Shown here one piece after another: positions 53,289-62,090 of a DNA stretch of 64,000 nucleotides. The DNA comes from Roseococcus thiosulfatophilus (GTDB taxonomy: Bacteria > Pseudomonadota > Alphaproteobacteria > Acetobacterales > Acetobacteraceae): assembly GCF_017311575.1 (NCBI RefSeq), contig NZ_JAFFQY010000011.1:124001-188000 (forward strand), written 5' to 3'. Numbering within the stretch: the stretch's first letter is position 1; each line of letters starts with the position of its first letter. The notes beneath the pieces are model-generated. The model did not search any database. It saw only the letters and a list, made by a program, of their open reading frames with translations, and had not been told where the DNA came from. A program made the position numbers and the translations under genes.

Positions 53289-54186
53289 CCGGTTCCGCCC
53301 CGCCGGGTTCGCCCGGCAGCGCGAAGCCCGCCAGCGCCTGCCAGACGCGCAGCACGAAGGCATCGTCCCGCCCGCCATGGCCCAGCGCCCGCTGCGCCAC
53401 GAACAATTGCAGCGCCTGGGCGGCGAGCGGCACGGGCAGCGCGGCCTCCCGCGCCATGCCCTCCACGAGGCCGAGATCCTTCACGAAGATGTCGCCGGCC
53501 GAAAGCGGCGTGTCGTCACCCGCCAGCACATGGGCCATGCGGTTCTCGAACATCCAGGAATTGCCGGCCGCGCTCGTCACCACGCCATAGACGGTGTGGG
53601 GGTCGAGGCCCGAACGCAGCGCCAGCGCCATGGCCTCGGCGGCGGCCGCGATGTGCACGCCGGCCAGCAGCTGGTGCACCACCTTCATGGCGGCACCCTG
53701 GCCCGGCTCCGCGCCCAGCGACCAGACCTTGCCCGCGATGGCGTCCAGCACGGGCCTGGCGGCGGCGAAGGCGGCGTCGCTGCCGCTCGCCATCACCGTC
53801 ATGCGGCCCTCGCGCGCCGCGGCGGCGCCACCGGAGACGGGGGCGTCGAGATAGAGCAGGCCCCGCGCCGCGGCCTCGGCGGCCAGGCGCTTCGCATCGG
53901 CGGGCGCCATGGTGGCCGAGCAGATGACCACGCCGCCCGGCGCCAGGCGCTGCGCGGCGCCCTCCGCGCCGTAGAGCGCGGCCTCGGCCTGGGCGGCGTT
54001 CACCGTCAGCACCACCACCGCGTCCTGCCCGGGGTCGAGGTCGGCCCCGCGCGCCACGGCGCGGTTGCCGAAGGCCTGGCGCGCGCGGTCGGAAGGGTCC
54101 ACGCCGGTCACGTCCAGGCCGGAGCGCAGCGCGCTGAGCGCGGCTCCGCCGCCCATGCTGCCAAGGCCGATGAAGGCGGTCTTCAT
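53269..54186 (-). CDS. 3-hydroxyacid dehydrogenase, L-threonate dehydrogenase-like
   Basis: A 305-residue NAD(P)-dependent beta-hydroxyacid dehydrogenase. The N-terminal GLGSMGGGAA binds the nucleotide, DAPVSGGAAAAREG is the substrate loop, and the catalytic Lys is in MKVVHQL. The phrase NSWMFENRMAHVL is typical of LtnD-type enzymes acting on threonate-like C4 acids. It is the last gene of a four-gene leftward operon; the stop of the amidohydrolase overlaps it by 4 bp. The 3' end overlaps truA by 20 bp. Confidence 0.88.
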   Translation of the reverse strand: MKTAFIGLGSMGGGAALSALRSGLDVTGVDPSDRARQAFGNRAVARGADLDPGQDAVVVLTVNAAQAEAALYGAEGAAQRLAPGGVVICSATMAPADAKRLAAEAAARGLLYLDAPVSGGAAAAREGRMTVMASGSDAAFAAARPVLDAIAGKVWSLGAEPGQGAAMKVVHQLLAGVHIAAAAEAMALALRSGLDPHTVYGVVTSAAGNSWMFENRMAHVLAGDDTPLSAGDIFVKDLGLVEGMAREAALPVPLAAQALQLFVAQRALGHGGRDDAFVLRVWQALAGFALPGEPGGAEPVKPGPK

Positions 54187-55520
54187 GTCGTCATTCCCAT
54201 TGCCTGCGCCCGCGCCCAGACGGCGCTCGCCGCCGCCGCGCCCTCGCGCATCACCTCGTCCATGTCGCAGCGCGTGGGGCGGCCGTCTTCCACCACCAGC
54301 GCGCCCTCCACCACCACATGCGTCACGTCGCGCCCCATGCCCGTGTGCACCAGCGTGCCCAGCGGGTCATTGTGCGGAATGAGGTGCGGGCGGCGCAGAT
54401 CCACCAGCGCCAGATCCGCCCGCCAGCCCTCGCGCACCGCGCCCAGTTCACCCGCGTGGCCCAGCGCCACGGCTCCCGCCTCGGTGGCCGCGTGCAGCAT
54501 GTGCTCGGGCTGCCAGCCGTCATCCACGCGGCCCGCCTGGATGCGCCCCATGGCGAGGCCCCAGCGCATGGCCTCGATCATGTCGCCATGGCGGTTGTCG
54601 GTGCAGAGGGTGAGCCGCGCGCCCGCCTCCACCAGCGCGCGCGTCGGCGCATAGCGGCCGGAGGCGGCGTTGTTCTTCGGGATATGCGCCACATGCGCCC
54701 GCGCCGCGCCGAGCATGGCGATGTCGGCCTCGGTCACATGGATGCAGTGGGCGGCGAGCAGGCGTTCGTCCAGCAGGCCGACACGGGCCAGGAGTTCCAC
54801 AGGCGTGCAGCCCTCGCGCTCATTCACCCGGGCGAGTTCGGCGGGGCTCTGGCAGAGATGCGTCTGCACCGTCAGCCCCGTGCGCGCCGCCATCTCCGCC
54901 ACCTGGCGCAGCAGCGGGGTGGAGCAGGTGTCGGGCGCGTGCGGGGCGATCTGCGCGGTGATCAGGCCCTGCCCGTGCAGGGTCCCGATGATGGCCTCGG
55001 CCTCGTCCAGCATGGCGCGGCCGATGGCCTCGCGGTGCTCCCAGCGTCCTTCCAGCACCGCGTCGAAATCCACGTCATGGATGCGGTTGCAGCCCACCAC
55101 CCGCAGGCCGAGATCGGCGATGGCGGGCAGGCTGTGCAAAGCGTGGACATAGACGTCGTTGATGGTGGTGCAGCCGGACAGCAGCGCCTCCAGCGCGCCC
55201 AGCCGCGCCAGCGCCACCGCCTCCATGGGCGAGAGCATCTGCGCCTGCGGCACGCCGCGCGTGTAGGAGGGCGCGAAGCCCATGTCCTCCGCCGTGCCGC
55301 GCACCATGGCGAGCGCGCTGTGCAGGTGGGTGTTCACCAGCCCCGGAAAGGCGAGATGCGCGGGCAGGCGCAGATGCCGCGCCGCGGTGGCGCCGGGCAG
55401 CGCCGGCCCCACATGGGCGAAACGCCCGCCCGTGATGCCGATGCTGGCGTTGGTGACGGGCGGCTCGAAGGCGGAGGGAATGAGCGTGACGCCCTCGACC
55501 AGGAGGTCGAAGCGCGTCAC
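54183..55520 (-). CDS. Amidohydrolase family protein (TrzN/AtzB/MtaD type)
   Basis: A 445-residue metal-dependent deaminase or hydrolase. Metal and catalytic residues are visible: NTHLHSAL (HxH), QTHLCQSPAE, AAHCIHVTE and the Asp in LCTDN. This set matches subtype III amidohydrolases acting on N-heterocycles (SAH/MTA deaminase, guanine-like and triazine hydrolases). It overlaps both neighbours by 4 bp (ATGA). The substrate is probably an aromatic or heterocyclic amine, judging by the flavin monooxygenase and amidase in the same operon. Confidence 0.88.
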   Translation of the reverse strand: MTRFDLLVEGVTLIPSAFEPPVTNASIGITGGRFAHVGPALPGATAARHLRLPAHLAFPGLVNTHLHSALAMVRGTAEDMGFAPSYTRGVPQAQMLSPMEAVALARLGALEALLSGCTTINDVYVHALHSLPAIADLGLRVVGCNRIHDVDFDAVLEGRWEHREAIGRAMLDEAEAIIGTLHGQGLITAQIAPHAPDTCSTPLLRQVAEMAARTGLTVQTHLCQSPAELARVNEREGCTPVELLARVGLLDERLLAAHCIHVTEADIAMLGAARAHVAHIPKNNAASGRYAPTRALVEAGARLTLCTDNRHGDMIEAMRWGLAMGRIQAGRVDDGWQPEHMLHAATEAGAVALGHAGELGAVREGWRADLALVDLRRPHLIPHNDPLGTLVHTGMGRDVTHVVVEGALVVEDGRPTRCDMDEVMREGAAAASAVWARAQAMGMTT

Positions 55521-56743
55521 GGGCTCCAGCTTTCGCGCGCATTGAGCAGCTGCGGGTCGAAGCCCGCCAGCTTCTTGTAGCGCGCGGCGGTGCCGGCCAG
55601 CTCCTCGTGCGAGATCACGTCGTGCAGCGCCTTGAACCCGTCAGGGGCGCGGCGATGCACCACCTCCAGCACCAGGTCGGGGCCGAGCTCGCGGTTGGCC
55701 AGCGTCAGCTTCGCGGTGGGCGGGCGGCGGGCTTCCTCATAGGCGGCCAGCCCGTCCTCGATCCGCGCCGCGCGCGCCAGGTGCAGCGCCAGTTGCCGCG
55801 CATCCAGCACCGCCTGCGACGCGCCGTTGGAGCCGATGGGGTACATCGGGTGCGCCGCATCGCCCAGCAGCGTCACGCGCCCCTCCGTCCAGCGCGGCAG
55901 GGGGTCGCGGTCCACCATGGGGAATTCATAGACGCGCTCGGCCCCGCGGATCAGGCCGGGCACGTCCAGCCAGCCCCAGTTCCAGCCCTCGAAATGCGGG
56001 AGGAAGATGTTGCGATCTATTTCGCGGTTCCAGTCCTCGCGGCCGGGTGCCGTCTCGGGCCGCATCTCCGCGATCCAGTTGATCACCGCCATGCCATCGG
56101 GCAACTGCCGGATGGGGTAGCAGACGAACTTCTGGGCGTGGTGCCCGGCCTGCACCATGGTGGCGCCGGTCAGGTAGTTGGGGGCCACGGTGGTCGCCCG
56201 CCAGAGCATGGCGCCCGACCAGCTGGGCAGGCCCTCATCGGGCGCGAAATGGCCACGGATGGCGGAGTGGATGCCATCCGCGCCGATCAGCGCCGCCGCC
56301 CGCGCCGTGCCGCCGCCGGCCAGCTGCGCCGTCACACCCTCCGCATCCTGCGCGAAGCCCACCACGCGCTGCCCGGTCTCGACCGCGATGCCGCGCGCGC
56401 GGGCCTCGGCCAGCAGCAGCATCTGCAATTCGCCGCGATGGATGGAGTATTGCGGCCAGCGATAGCCGGCGGCGAGGCCCCGATCCTCCCGCCAGATCTC
56501 CTGCCCATGGGCGGAGACGTAGCGCAGCTCCTTGGTGGCGACGCCCGTCCCGGCCAGCTTCTCGCCGAGGCCGAGCTCTGTCAGCTCCCGCACCGCATGG
56601 GGCAGCAGGTTGATGCCGACACCCAGCGGGCGCACCTCGCGCGCGGATTCCAGCACGCGCGGCGCGAAGCCCGCGGCCTTGAGGGACAGTGCCGCCGTCA
56701 GCCCGCCAATGCCGCCGCCGGCGATGAGGATGGGGGTCGCCAT
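55517..56743 (-). CDS. FAD-dependent aromatic monooxygenase (salicylate/6-hydroxynicotinate hydroxylase type)
   Basis: A 408-residue group A flavoprotein monooxygenase. It has the Rossmann GGGIGGLTAALSL, the DG motif in GADGIHSAIR, and the GD motif in LLGDAAHPMYPIGSNG. These proteins hydroxylate activated aromatic rings with NAD(P)H and O2. The ATG at 56743 comes 5 nt after the amidase stop; an earlier in-frame start overlaps it and lacks support. Ring hydroxylation followed by hydrolysis would suit the neighbours. Confidence 0.9.
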   Translation of the reverse strand: MATPILIAGGGIGGLTAALSLKAAGFAPRVLESAREVRPLGVGINLLPHAVRELTELGLGEKLAGTGVATKELRYVSAHGQEIWREDRGLAAGYRWPQYSIHRGELQMLLLAEARARGIAVETGQRVVGFAQDAEGVTAQLAGGGTARAAALIGADGIHSAIRGHFAPDEGLPSWSGAMLWRATTVAPNYLTGATMVQAGHHAQKFVCYPIRQLPDGMAVINWIAEMRPETAPGREDWNREIDRNIFLPHFEGWNWGWLDVPGLIRGAERVYEFPMVDRDPLPRWTEGRVTLLGDAAHPMYPIGSNGASQAVLDARQLALHLARAARIEDGLAAYEEARRPPTAKLTLANRELGPDLVLEVVHRRAPDGFKALHDVISHEELAGTAARYKKLAGFDPQLLNARESWSP

Positions 56744-56748
56744 GGCGG

Positions 56749-58020
56749 TCAGCCCAGCGCCCGGCGCAGCCATTCGGCCCACATCAGTGCCGCCGCGTCC
56801 TGCCCGCGCGGGGTGACGATCTGCGCCCCCAGCGGCAGGCCGCGCGGACCCGTGCCCGCCGGGATGGTGACGCAGGGCGTGTGCAGCAGCGTCCAGAGCG
56901 AGTTGAAGACGGGGGTGCCGGTGGAAGCGATGCCCTCCGGCGCCTCGCCGGGGGCGGAGGGCGTCAGCACCGCGTCATAGCCCGCGATGGCCTCGGCGAA
57001 GGCGGCCTGGGCGGCGGCGAAGGCGGCGCGGGCCTCGACCAGCTTCTGGGGCGGCTCGGCCATGGCCCAGTCCATGTTGGTCCGCATGGCGGGGCTGAGC
57101 TGGGCGCGGGCGTGGTCGATCTCCCAGGCCAGGGCCTGCGCGCTCTCCATGTGCATGACATGGGCATGGGCGGCGAAGGCGGCGTCGAACAGGGCGGGCA
57201 GCGTGACGGGCGTCACGGTCGCCCCGGCGCGGCGGGCGGCCTCGGCCACCCGCTCCATATGGGGCGCGGTCTCGGGGCCGGCCTCCTCCATGGCGCCCAT
57301 GACCAAAGCGAGTTTCGGCGCGCGGGGCGCCTCGGCCGGGCCGTGGTCCAGCCCGGTCAGCGCCGACATGCCCAGCGCCGCATCGGCCACGCTGCGCGCC
57401 ATGATGCCGATGGTGTCGAGGCTCTCGCTCATCACCTTCATGCCGGCCCGGTGCAGCGTGCCGTAGCTGGGCTTGAAGCCCACCGCCCCGCAGAAGGCCG
57501 CGGGCCGGATGATGGAGCCCGCGGTCTGGGTGCCGAAGGCCAGGTGCAGCATGCCCGCCCCCACCCCGGCCGCCGAACCCTGGGACGAGCCACCCGGCGT
57601 GTATGCGGGGTTGTGCGGGTTGGTGGTGAAGCCCGGAAAGCGCGTGGCGAATTCCGTCGTCACCGTCTTGCCCGCGATGACCGCGCCCGCCCGCCGCGCC
57701 AGCGCCACGCAGGCCGCATCCGTGCGCGGCTGGTGCCCGGCCCAGATGGGGGAGCCGTATTGCGAGGGCTGGTCGGCGGTGTCGAGCACGTCCTTCACGC
57801 CCAGGAACAGCCCCGCCAGCTTCCCCTTGGAGGGCGCCGCATCCACCGCCGCCGCCTGCCGCCGCACCAGCGCGGGGTCCAGGTGGGCGAAGGCGCGCAC
57901 CACCGGCTCGCGCCGCGCGATGACGTCGAGCATGGCTTCCGCCAGGTCCCGGGCCTTGAGGGTGCCGGCGGCGATGCGCGACGCGGCGTCGGTGGCGGAG
58001 AGTTGTGCGGGGTTCGTCAT
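56749..58020 (-). CDS. Amidase signature family amidase
   Basis: A 423-residue amidase with the Ser-cisSer-Lys triad: Lys in LGVKDVLDT, and the Gly/Ser-rich TPGGSSQGSAAGVGAG. The N-terminus LSATDAASRIAAGTLKARDL is typical. The start at 58020 is set by the conserved beginning; the upstream extension is a shadow of the divergent gene. It heads the four-gene operon. The substrate is unknown. Confidence 0.9.
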   Translation of the reverse strand: MTNPAQLSATDAASRIAAGTLKARDLAEAMLDVIARREPVVRAFAHLDPALVRRQAAAVDAAPSKGKLAGLFLGVKDVLDTADQPSQYGSPIWAGHQPRTDAACVALARRAGAVIAGKTVTTEFATRFPGFTTNPHNPAYTPGGSSQGSAAGVGAGMLHLAFGTQTAGSIIRPAAFCGAVGFKPSYGTLHRAGMKVMSESLDTIGIMARSVADAALGMSALTGLDHGPAEAPRAPKLALVMGAMEEAGPETAPHMERVAEAARRAGATVTPVTLPALFDAAFAAHAHVMHMESAQALAWEIDHARAQLSPAMRTNMDWAMAEPPQKLVEARAAFAAAQAAFAEAIAGYDAVLTPSAPGEAPEGIASTGTPVFNSLWTLLHTPCVTIPAGTGPRGLPLGAQIVTPRGQDAAALMWAEWLRRALG

Positions 58021-58077
58021 GAACCCAGCGTAATCGCGTGAGGCCCAGCCTGTGAACCATCCCCCCGCCTGCCTTAT

Positions 58078-58569
58078 ATGGGGGGAATGGTCCGCACCAC
58101 CGCCCTTCCTTCTGGCGCCCTCCGGCATGAGCTCGGCGTGGCGGCCGGCGCCCTGCCCGCCGTGGCGCCCGCCGCGCTGGAAATCGCCTGGGAGGTGGCG
58201 CGCGAGGGGGCCTCGGCCGGGCATTGGGGGCCGCCGCGCCTGCTGGCCTTCGCCGATGGGCCCGAGATGGCGCTGACCGACCCAGACGCCGCCGCCTGGG
58301 CCGCGGCGATGGACCGCCATGCCGGCCTCGATTCGCTGGAGGGGGTGGCGCTCTGCCTGCGCCTGCTGGCGCTGGTCGAGGCCATGGGGCGGGCCGAATG
58401 GCTGCGCGGCTTCTTCGCCATTGGCCGGCGGGGCGTGGAATTCCACCCGCTTCTGCTCGCCGCCGCCGCCCGCGCGCCGATTGACGCCACGGGCCGTTTC
58501 GAGGATCGGGCGATGCGTGCCATGCTGTCGCGGACCCTTCCACCCGACGCATCCCGCGTGCCCGCCTGA
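58078..58569 (+). CDS. Hypothetical protein, Ala/Leu-rich
   Basis: A 163-residue protein I do not recognise. It is Ala-rich, largely helical, with no signal peptide or cysteine-rich site except one Cys in VALCLRLLALVEAMG. An ATG at 58087 is an alternative start. Codon use looks like real coding sequence, and it is divergent from the amidase operon with only 57 bp between. The lipoprotein gene follows 14 bp downstream on the same strand. Confidence 0.6.
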   Translation: MGGMVRTTALPSGALRHELGVAAGALPAVAPAALEIAWEVAREGASAGHWGPPRLLAFADGPEMALTDPDAAAWAAAMDRHAGLDSLEGVALCLRLLALVEAMGRAEWLRGFFAIGRRGVEFHPLLLAAAARAPIDATGRFEDRAMRAMLSRTLPPDASRVPA

Positions 58570-58583
58570 CGAAAGCCCCGCAC

Positions 58584-58949
58584 ATGCCCCGCGCCGCCGC
58601 CCTGCTCCTGCCCGCCCTGTTGCTCGCGGGCTGCGCCCAGGGCTTCGCGCCGCCGCCGCCCCCGCCCGGGGCGCGCAGCAGCAACCCCGAGGTGGTGGCC
58701 GCCTGCCGCAGCCAGGCCGCCGCGGTCATCACCCGCCAGGACCGCGGGCAGCTGATCCGCGAGGATGAGCGCAACAGCCGCCTCGGCTCCGAGACCACGG
58801 GCTCGCTGGCCTTCCGCGCGCCCATTGACCGCCTCAGCCGCGAATACCGCTTCGAGCAGATGGTGGATGAATGCGTGCGGGCGAACACGCGCGAGACCGC
58901 GCCGGCCGCCCCACCGCCCGCCCCGGCACCGACCCCTGGGGGCCGCTGA
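58584..58949 (+). CDS. Small putative lipoprotein
   Basis: A 121-residue putative lipoprotein: a hydrophobic leader ends with lipobox LLAGC, followed by a proline stretch (PPPPPPGARS), a helical core (about 35-105) with SREYRFEQMVDECVRAN, and a Pro/Ala-rich tail. The two mature cysteines in AACRSQAA and DECVRAN could form a disulfide. The family is not recognised. Its end overlaps the first part of the MFS gene. Confidence 0.7.
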   Translation: MPRAAALLLPALLLAGCAQGFAPPPPPPGARSSNPEVVAACRSQAAAVITRQDRGQLIREDERNSRLGSETTGSLAFRAPIDRLSREYRFEQMVDECVRANTRETAPAAPPPAPAPTPGGR

Positions 58950-60187
58950 CCCTGCCTGCCTTCGGCGCGCTCGGGCGCGCCCTCTCTCATCGTGACGCGC
59001 GCATCTTCTTCTCGGCCAGCCTCACGGCCTGGACCGGGCTCTGGATGCACCGCATCGCCGTCATGTGGCTGGCCTGGGAGCTGACGGGCTCCGCCTTCTG
59101 GGTCGGCATGGTGGCTTTCTGCGACCTGGCGCCGGCGGTCGTCTTCAGCCCGATTGCCGGGGCCGTGGCGGACCGCATGGACCGCGTGCGCCTGACCATG
59201 ATCGCCCAGGGCGTGATCGGCGCGCAGGCGGGCTGCATCGCGCTGCTGGTCGCCACGGGCAATATCGGCATCGAGATCCTGCTGGTCTTCGAGGTCATCG
59301 GCGGCATCGCGGCGAGCTTCGCCCAGCCCGCCCGCCAGGCGTTGATGCCGGGCCTGGTGCCGCGCGCGGACCTGCCGGCGGCGGTGGCGGCCAATTCGCT
59401 CACCTTCAACGTGGCGCGCTTCCTGGGGCCGGCCATCGCGGGGCCGATGATCGCGCTCGGCGGCGTGGTGCCGGCCCTGCTGTGCAACATGGTGGCCTAT
59501 GCGATCGCCTCCGCCAGCCTGCTGACCATGCGCGTGGACCCCACGCACCGCCAGGGCCACAAGCCCGAGGCCTCGCTGCTGGCCGAGACGGTGGAGGGCG
59601 TGCGCTATGCCGCGAGCCACCCGGGCATCGGGCCCATCCTGCTCTTCGCGGGCATCACGGCCATCCTGCTGCGCGGCGTGCAGGAGGTGCTGCCGCCCTA
59701 TGTGGACCGGCTGTTCGGCCAGGGGGCGGCGGGGCTCGCGCTGCTGACGGCGGCCATCGGCGTGGGCGCGCTGGTGGGGGGCCTTTGGGTGGCCTCGCGC
59801 GGGCGGCTGGAGGGCACCACGCGGCTCGCCGTGGTGGGCGTCACCCTACAGGCCGGCGTGGCGGCGGCCTTCGTGGCCACGGGCAACTTCGCCTTCGCGG
59901 TGCTGTGCGGGGCGCTCTATGGGGCTTGTGCCACCATGCACGGCATCTCGGTGCAGACCCTGGCGCAATCGGCCTCGCTCACCCGCATGCGGGGACGGAC
60001 GCTGGCGCTGTGGGGCCTTATCACCCGCGCCTGCCCGGCGCTGGGCGCGCTGATCCTGGGCACGGCGGGCGAATTGTTCGGCATGCGCGTGCCCACCCTG
60101 GTCGCGGCCAGCATGGCCTTCCTGGTCTGCGTCTGGGCGGTGACACGGATGCGCGCCTGGGCGAAAGAACTCGAGAACCCGCTATGA
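58871..60187 (+). CDS. MFS transporter (Enterobactin-exporter-like, TMS 12)
   Basis: A 438-residue major facilitator of the EntS/MFS_3 kind, with about 12 hydrophobic segments beginning near residue 45 (FFSASLTAWTGLWM) and the loop ADRMDRVRLTM. The start is unclear. ATG 58871 overlaps the lipoprotein gene by 79 bp in another frame; a CTG at 58946 that overlaps the lipoprotein stop (CTGA) would remove 25 residues of non-conserved sequence. No siderophore genes are nearby, so the exported compound is unknown. Confidence 0.88.
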   Translation: MRAGEHARDRAGRPTARPGTDPWGPLTLPAFGALGRALSHRDARIFFSASLTAWTGLWMHRIAVMWLAWELTGSAFWVGMVAFCDLAPAVVFSPIAGAVADRMDRVRLTMIAQGVIGAQAGCIALLVATGNIGIEILLVFEVIGGIAASFAQPARQALMPGLVPRADLPAAVAANSLTFNVARFLGPAIAGPMIALGGVVPALLCNMVAYAIASASLLTMRVDPTHRQGHKPEASLLAETVEGVRYAASHPGIGPILLFAGITAILLRGVQEVLPPYVDRLFGQGAAGLALLTAAIGVGALVGGLWVASRGRLEGTTRLAVVGVTLQAGVAAAFVATGNFAFAVLCGALYGACATMHGISVQTLAQSASLTRMRGRTLALWGLITRACPALGALILGTAGELFGMRVPTLVAASMAFLVCVWAVTRMRAWAKELENPL

Positions 60188-60200
60188 GGAGAGACACGCC

Positions 60201-61178
60201 ATGCTGAACGCCGCGATCGTGGGAATGGGCCGCTGGGGCCAGACGCTGGTGGACAGCGTGCAGGGCCGCAATGACGCGGGCATCCGCTTCGTGGCCGGCA
60301 GCACGGGCACGCGCAGCAAGGCGGAGGCCTATGCGGCGCAGAAGGGCATCGCGCTGCTGGACAGCTACGACCAGGTGCTGGCCCACCCGGAGGTGAAGGC
60401 CGTGGTGCTGGCCACCCCCCACGCGCAGCACGCGGACCAGGTCATCGCCGCCGCCCGCGCCGGCAAGCATGTCTTCGTGGAAAAGCCCTTCACCCTGACC
60501 AAGGCCAGCGCCGAGGCCGCCGTGGAAGCCTGCGCCAAGGCCGGCGTGGTGCTGGCGCTCGGCCACAACCGCCGCTTCCTGCCGGCCGTGGCCGAGATGA
60601 AGGCGATGCTGGAGGGCGGCAAGCTCGGCACGCTGCTGCATGTGGAGGGCCAGTTCAGCGGCCCCGGCGGCTTCGCCTACAAGCCCGGCGCCTGGCGCGC
60701 CGACCGGGCCGAAAGCCCGCTCGGCGGCATGGGCGGCATGGGCATCCATATGGTGGACATGATCATCAACCTGGCCGGCCGCTTCCGCGACGTGCGGGTG
60801 CTGAGCCATGCCCGCGTGCTGCCCACCATTGACGACACTACCGCCATGCTGGCGACGCTGGACAGCGGCGCCACCCTCACCTTCGCCACCCTGGCGGCCA
60901 GCCCGCGTTTCTGGCGCGTGGCACTGTTCGGCACCGAGGGGCTGGTGGAGCTGCGCGGCCACGAGCAGCTCTTCTTCCGCGCCCGCGAGGGCAACGAGGA
61001 ATGGGTGCGCGACTTCCCCGTGACCGACATCGAGGCCGCGGAGCTGGAAGCCTTCGCCGCCGCGGTCGCCGGCGGTCCGGCCTATCCCCTGCCGGTGGCC
61101 GACGCCATCCATGGCGTGGCCGTGTTCGAGGCGATGATGGGCGCCGCGGCCTCGGGCAGCGCCTACGCCGTGGCGTGA
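60201..61178 (+). CDS. Gfo/Idh/MocA family oxidoreductase
   Basis: A 325-residue NAD(P)-dependent oxidoreductase. The N-terminal Rossmann domain starts AAIVGMGRWGQTLVDSVQGR, and the family EKP motif is in VEKPFTLTKA. The C-terminal alpha/beta domain includes GMGGMGIHMVDMI with the catalytic-region His. Substrates of the family are sugars, inositols or related cyclitols. It is 13 bp after the MFS gene on the same strand. Confidence 0.92.
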   Translation: MLNAAIVGMGRWGQTLVDSVQGRNDAGIRFVAGSTGTRSKAEAYAAQKGIALLDSYDQVLAHPEVKAVVLATPHAQHADQVIAAARAGKHVFVEKPFTLTKASAEAAVEACAKAGVVLALGHNRRFLPAVAEMKAMLEGGKLGTLLHVEGQFSGPGGFAYKPGAWRADRAESPLGGMGGMGIHMVDMIINLAGRFRDVRVLSHARVLPTIDDTTAMLATLDSGATLTFATLAASPRFWRVALFGTEGLVELRGHEQLFFRAREGNEEWVRDFPVTDIEAAELEAFAAAVAGGPAYPLPVADAIHGVAVFEAMMGAAASGSAYAVA

Positions 61179-61214
61179 CGGCGCGGCCGGGGCCGGGCGC
61201 GCCCCGGCCCCGGC

Positions 61215-61248
61215 TACAGCGTGATCACCATGCGTTGATCACGCTGTA
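61215..61248. other. 13-bp perfect hairpin near the end of the Gfo/Idh gene
   Basis: TACAGCGTGATCA (61215-61227) pairs perfectly with TGATCACGCTGTA (61236-61248) around an 8-nt loop. It lies 37 bp after the oxidoreductase stop and 14 bp from stem-loop element B. It has no U-tract. It may separate the two convergent transcripts. Confidence 0.6.
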
Positions 61249-61261
61249 GGCATTGCCGGGC

Positions 61262-61305
61262 GGCTGATTTACGTCTTTGGCGATTCCACCAAAGCCGATC
61301 AGACG
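61262..61305 (-). promoter_or_regulatory. Conserved 3' stem-loop element, copy B (after the 61306 gene)
   Basis: Starting at the base after the TAG stop, the minus strand reads CGTCTGATCGG, then a stem CTTTGG/CCAAAG with inner T-G and G-C pairs, then ACGTAAATCAGCC. The match to copy A at 50444-50487 is 33 of 44 with compensating changes in the stem (CC/GG in A, TT/AA in B). Confidence 0.65.
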
Positions 61306-61959
61306 CTATCCCAGGGTGAAGATGGCCTCGCGGGTGCCGCCATGCAGGTAGTAGCCGTCCATCCCGCCCGTCTTCAGCCGCCAGCTATGGGTGTAGAAGA
61401 ACCACCACCCATCGCGGTTGATGCCGAAATTGGTGGCCAGGAACTTGCCCGGGTCGGCCTCGTTCGTGAGGTAGGTGGAGGGCTCCACGACGTGGAATTC
61501 CTGCCCGTCGAACTTCCGTTGCAACTGCCCATGCTGGGCGGTGGCCTGCGCCTCGCGGTCCGGCATGCCGCGGGCCTTGTTCGCGTGCATGACGAGGCAC
61601 CCCCCATCGCCCGCCTGTGAGCCGACGCCAAGCGAACATCCATCCATGTTCGCCGTGAACATCACCCGCGACTGGTTGTTGAGCGTGCCCTGCGTGACCT
61701 TGTTGGGCCGGTAGCCCAGCCAGAAGATGGGCAGGCGCTCGTCGCGCGCGCATCCCGACACGTCGTTGGAGAGATAGAACACCTTGGCGCCCGGGCGGTT
61801 CAGCACCAGCGGCGGGCCCTGCATCTCCTTGATGGTGATGACGTGGGCGCGGCTCTGGCTGATGTCCACCGTGTTGTTCCAGTCGAAGAACTGGCAACGC
61901 ACGATGTGCCGCCCCATGAACTCCAGGGGGTCGCGCACGAAATCCGAACGATCAGACAT
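61306..61959 (-). CDS. Uncharacterised Cys/His protein, possible deamidase-like fold
   Basis: A 217-residue soluble protein whose family I do not recognise. It has an unusual composition for this window: rich in Asn, Phe, Trp and Tyr, few Ala runs. The strand FTANMDGCSLGVG contains Cys108; a His125 follows 17 residues later in LVMHANKAR. A Cys-x16-His pair after a small-residue loop is also the layout of CheD/CNF1-type glutamine deamidases, but no overall similarity can be claimed by eye. GGGAGAAAG precedes the ATG at 61959. It is followed by a conserved stem-loop and is divergent from RidA. Confidence 0.7.
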   Translation of the reverse strand: MSDRSDFVRDPLEFMGRHIVRCQFFDWNNTVDISQSRAHVITIKEMQGPPLVLNRPGAKVFYLSNDVSGCARDERLPIFWLGYRPNKVTQGTLNNQSRVMFTANMDGCSLGVGSQAGDGGCLVMHANKARGMPDREAQATAQHGQLQRKFDGQEFHVVEPSTYLTNEADPGKFLATNFGINRDGWWFFYTHSWRLKTGGMDGYYLHGGTREAIFTLG

Positions 61960-62090
61960 GGCTTTCTCCCGCCCAGGTTGCAGGACGCTAGACGGAGTGG
62001 CGATGGCGATGGAAGCGCGACCTGCCTTCCGCACCCCGGCCGGGCGGGTTACACGCGAGGCGTCACCACAGGCAGGAGGACACCCGCCCG

